DNA of 5,828 bases from Planctomycetaceae bacterium. Lineage in GTDB: Bacteria; Planctomycetota; Planctomycetia; Pirellulales; Thermoguttaceae. Below are positions 3,923 to 5,828 of the stretch, in pieces. Both the position numbers and the translations under genes were made by a program. Numbering within the stretch: the first letter of the stretch is position 1; every line of letters begins with the position of its first letter. Under the pieces are notes generated by a model. It ran no database searches, was not told the DNA's origin, and saw nothing but the letters and a program-made list of their open reading frames with translations. The stretch covers positions 1-5,828 of the forward strand of contig SFIW01000066.1 of the NCBI GenBank assembly GCA_004556055.1, written 5' to 3'.

Positions 3923-5828
3923 AAAAAAGAACTGACGCCAGAAGACGTATCAGGTTATCTGAGGTGGGTAATCACGGACAAAGGCGCGCGCATTATCGAT
4001 TGCGACAGGACTTTCGAAGGCGCGATGGCGATTCCAAGCGCCCTCGACGGAGTCCCGGTCGTCGAGATTGGTAAGGAGGCGTTCTCTGGATGCAATTCGC
4101 TCAATTCCGTCGCGATCCCTGATACGGTCGAAGTCGTCGGCGAGGGAGCCTTCGCGTTTTGCGGCAGACTCCAAGAGCTTCATCTGGGAGCGGGGATTAA
4201 AAAGATCGAAAAAGGCGCTTTTAGTTGGTGCCAATCGCTTAAGCGCGTCGCGGTTCCCGATTCAGTCGAAGACGTCGGCGAGTTGGCCTTGATTAAAAAG
4301 ATCGAAAAAGACGCCTTCTGTATGTGCGATTCGCTCAAGTCCGTCCTCATCCCAGGTTCTGTCGAAGTCGTCGGCGAGGGAGCCTTCGCGTTTTGCGTCG
4401 GACTCCAAGAGCTTCATCTGGGAGCGGGGATTAAAAAGATCGAAAAAGGCGCCTTCAGTATGTGCGATTCTCTCAAGTCCGTCCTCATCCCAGGTTCTGT
4501 CGAAGTCGTCGGTGAAAGAGCCTTCGCGTTTTGCGTCGGACTCCAAGAGCTTCATCTGGGAGCGGGGATTAAAACGATCGAAAAAGACGCTTTTATGGAT
4601 TGTTCTTCTCTTCGCAGAGTCGTCCTTCCCTTGACTCTTGAAGCGTTCGCGCGCGACGCGTTCGACGAAAGCGTCGATCTCGTCGTCGTCGACGACTGGC
4701 CCCAAGACGACGCGTCGCAATATCTAACGTGGGAAATCACGGAGAGGGGCGCGCGCATTATCGGGTGCGACGAAAAATTCGAGGGCGCGATGCAGATTCC
4801 GAGTCGTCTTGACGGAGCCGCTGTCGTCGAGATTGGTGAGGAGGCGTTCTGGGAACTTCATTCGCTCAAGTCGGTCGCTATTTCAGATTCAGTCGAAGTC
4901 GTCGGCTATGGCGCCTTCTACTACTGCTCCGAACTCGAAAAACTTCGGTTGGGAACGGGGATTCAGACAATCGAAAATGGAGCTTTCGCTAACTGCTTTT
5001 CACTTCAGTCCGTCGTCATTCCAGGTTCAGTCGAAGTCGTCGGTGAAATAGCCTTCGGCGGGTGCCGCGGACTCAACGAATTGTGGCTAGGAAGAGGGAT
5101 CAAAAAGATCGAAAAATACGCCTTCGGGGAATGTAGTTCGCTCAAGTCGGTCGCTATTCCAGATTCAGTCGAAGTCGTCGGTGAAAGAGCCTTCGCCTGG
5201 TGCTCCGGGCTCACCGAATTGCGGTTAGGAAGAGTCGCCTGGTGCTCCGGGCTCAAAGAATTGCGGTTAGGAAGAGGGATCAAAAAGATCGAAAAAGACG
5301 CCTTCTGGAATTGTAGTTTGCTCAAGACCGTCGCTATTCCGGATTCAGTCGAAGTCGTCGGCGAGGAAGCCTTCAGAGACTGCTCCGAACTCGAAGAACT
5401 TCAGTTGGGAGCGGGGATTAAAAAGATCGAAGACAGCGCCTTCCAATCGTGTAGTTCGCTCAAGTCGGTCGCTATTCCAGATTCAGTCGAAGACGTAGGC
5501 GGGGGCGCCTTCGCGTTTTGCGAAGGGCTCAAAGAGTTACGGTTGGGAACGGGGATTAAGACAATCGAAAATGGAGCTTTCGCTAACTGCGTTTCACTCC
5601 AGTCCGTCGTCATTCCAGGTTCTGTCGAAGTCGTAGGCGAGGAAGCCTTCGCCTGGTGCTCCGGGCTCAACGAATTGCGGTTAGGAAGAGGGATCAAAAA
5701 GATCGAAGAATACGCCTTCGGGGAATGTGGTTCGCTCAAGTCGGTCGCTATTCCAGATTCAGTCGAAGTCGTCGGTGAAAGAGCCTTCGCCTGGTGCTCC
5801 GGGCTCACCGAATTGCGGTTAGGAAGAG
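3920..5828 (+). CDS. BspA-type leucine-rich repeat protein with near-identical double repeats, 3'-truncated by the window edge
   Basis: The frame from ATG 3920 is open for 636 codons to the last base, so the C-terminus is missing. Module 1 (residues 13-267) begins with a cap (YLRWVITDKGARIIDC, IPSALDG, EIGKEAF) followed by LRRs and closes with LVVVDDWPQDDASQ. Module 2 (268 onward) restarts with a second cap (YLTWEITERGARIIGC) and more LRRs. The repeats alternate between two 23-residue types, one beginning VAIPDSVEVVG and one LxLGxGIKKIE, giving a 46-residue (138-base) period. Two units are irregular: a shortened pair at 110-141 and an extra 14 residues at 434-447. None of the long inserts of the neighbouring paralogue is seen. 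There is no signal peptide or membrane helix in the visible part. The family suggests protein or glycan binding; the actual role is unknown. Compared with the upstream paralogue it uses more A-rich codons (AAA, ATT, GGA), and its repeats are much younger. Confidence 0.9.
   Translation, partial: MKKELTPEDVSGYLRWVITDKGARIIDCDRTFEGAMAIPSALDGVPVVEIGKEAFSGCNSLNSVAIPDTVEVVGEGAFAFCGRLQELHLGAGIKKIEKGAFSWCQSLKRVAVPDSVEDVGELALIKKIEKDAFCMCDSLKSVLIPGSVEVVGEGAFAFCVGLQELHLGAGIKKIEKGAFSMCDSLKSVLIPGSVEVVGERAFAFCVGLQELHLGAGIKTIEKDAFMDCSSLRRVVLPLTLEAFARDAFDESVDLVVVDDWPQDDASQYLTWEITERGARIIGCDEKFEGAMQIPSRLDGAAVVEIGEEAFWELHSLKSVAISDSVEVVGYGAFYYCSELEKLRLGTGIQTIENGAFANCFSLQSVVIPGSVEVVGEIAFGGCRGLNELWLGRGIKKIEKYAFGECSSLKSVAIPDSVEVVGERAFAWCSGLTELRLGRVAWCSGLKELRLGRGIKKIEKDAFWNCSLLKTVAIPDSVEVVGEEAFRDCSELEELQLGAGIKKIEDSAFQSCSSLKSVAIPDSVEDVGGGAFAFCEGLKELRLGTGIKTIENGAFANCVSLQSVVIPGSVEVVGEEAFAWCSGLNELRLGRGIKKIEEYAFGECGSLKSVAIPDSVEVVGERAFAWCSGLTELRLGR
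4109..4618 (+). repeat. 138-base (46-residue) tandem repeats, module 1 of the second LRR gene
   Basis: Units run at 4109-4246, a shortened unit at 4247-4342, then 4343-4480 and 4481-4618. The last two are nearly identical over their first 105 or so bases, differing mainly at GGCGAGGGA versus GGTGAAAGA. Each unit encodes one LRR starting VxIPxSVE and one starting LHLGAGIK. Confidence 0.85.
4943..5234 (+). repeat. Higher-order repeat, copy 1 (594-base offset)
   Basis: These 292 bases recur at 5537-5828 with about 20 mismatches by hand count (about 93% identity). The unit order and private variants are also the same: IENGAFANC, then VVIPGSVEVVG, then YAFGEC, then VGERAFAWCSGLTE. Confidence 0.85.
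5193..5276 (+). repeat. 42-base direct tandem duplication
   Basis: 5193-5234 and 5235-5276 are adjacent copies beginning TCGCCTGGTGCTCCGGGCTC and ending GCGGTTAGGAAGAG. They differ only at two adjacent bases (CTCACCGAA versus CTCAAAGAA, Thr versus Lys). The duplication adds 14 residues (434-447), breaking the 23-residue register without shifting the frame. Confidence 0.9.
5537..5828 (+). repeat. Higher-order repeat, copy 2, running into the window end
   Basis: Copy of 4943-5234 at an offset of 594 bases, which equals four 138-base units plus the 42-base duplication. The final 99 bases (5730-5828) are identical to 5136-5234. Confidence 0.85.

Larger units (their letters stand above)
4874..5828 (+). 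repeat. 138-base (46-residue) tandem repeats, module 2 of the second LRR gene
   Basis: Seven double-LRR units start at 4874, 5012, 5150, 5330, 5468, 5606 and 5744, the last cut by the window end. Spacing is 138 bases except between 5150 and 5330, where it is 180 because of an extra 42 bases. All units keep the reading frame. Confidence 0.88.

Noticed and set aside
5193..5276. Diversity-generating retroelement target, suggested by codons differing around A positions (AAC, ACC, AAA)
   Set aside because: No reverse transcriptase, template repeat or accessory gene is in the window, and differences among units are not limited to adenines. Ordinary repeat divergence explains them.
4262..5808. Several antisense open frames opposite the second LRR gene with repetitive translations
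   Set aside because: The repetition is the shadow of the 138-base coding repeats. The sense frame is open across the whole region and encodes clean LRRs.
4109..5828. CRISPR array or non-coding satellite
   Set aside because: The period is 138 bases with no unique spacers of uniform size, every unit is in frame, and it encodes canonical LRRs.

Overview
The window is a GC-rich bacterial segment (roughly 55-60% G+C by eye) with all genes on the + strand. Layout: the 3' end of a flavodoxin gene (1-303), a membrane-anchored calcineurin-like metallophosphoesterase (324-1481), a complete BspA-type leucine-rich-repeat (LRR) protein of 720 residues (1627-3789), and a second BspA-type LRR gene (3920 to the window end) that is still open after 636 codons. 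No stretch longer than 300 bases lacks a gene. I see no tRNA, rRNA, CRISPR array, insertion sequence or integrase.

The flavodoxin and phosphoesterase genes are 20 bases apart and probably co-transcribed. The two LRR genes follow, each with its own upstream region. These regions share a near-identical element (GAAACG-n-CTAGAATC) and a GCGCCGCT(T)AAGCGCG sequence, so the LRR genes look like paralogues duplicated with their upstream DNA. The first LRR protein has diversified 23-residue repeats and three inserts of the 'LLYSKDRSVLVYYPSGKK' kind. The second is built from nearly identical 46-residue double repeats, has a second N-terminal cap in its middle, and shows recent DNA-level rearrangement: a 594-base higher-order repeat, a 42-base tandem duplication and a contraction of about 42 bases. 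Neither LRR protein has a signal peptide, and in-frame stops rule out an upstream one.

The last 99 bases are an exact copy of 5136-5234 and stop exactly where that earlier copy runs into the 42-base duplication. This suggests that the window end is an assembly break inside the repeat array, so the true length of the second LRR gene is unknown.

Host: an uncultured bacterium is likely. Codon use rich in GCG, TCG and GTC, with TAGAAT-like -10 boxes and BspA-type LRR paralogues, would fit a gut or rumen lineage such as Planctomycetota, but Spirochaetota or Bacillota cannot be excluded from this sequence. I did not find a clearly new multi-gene system. The most interesting element is the actively rearranging, apparently non-secreted LRR gene at the 3' end.
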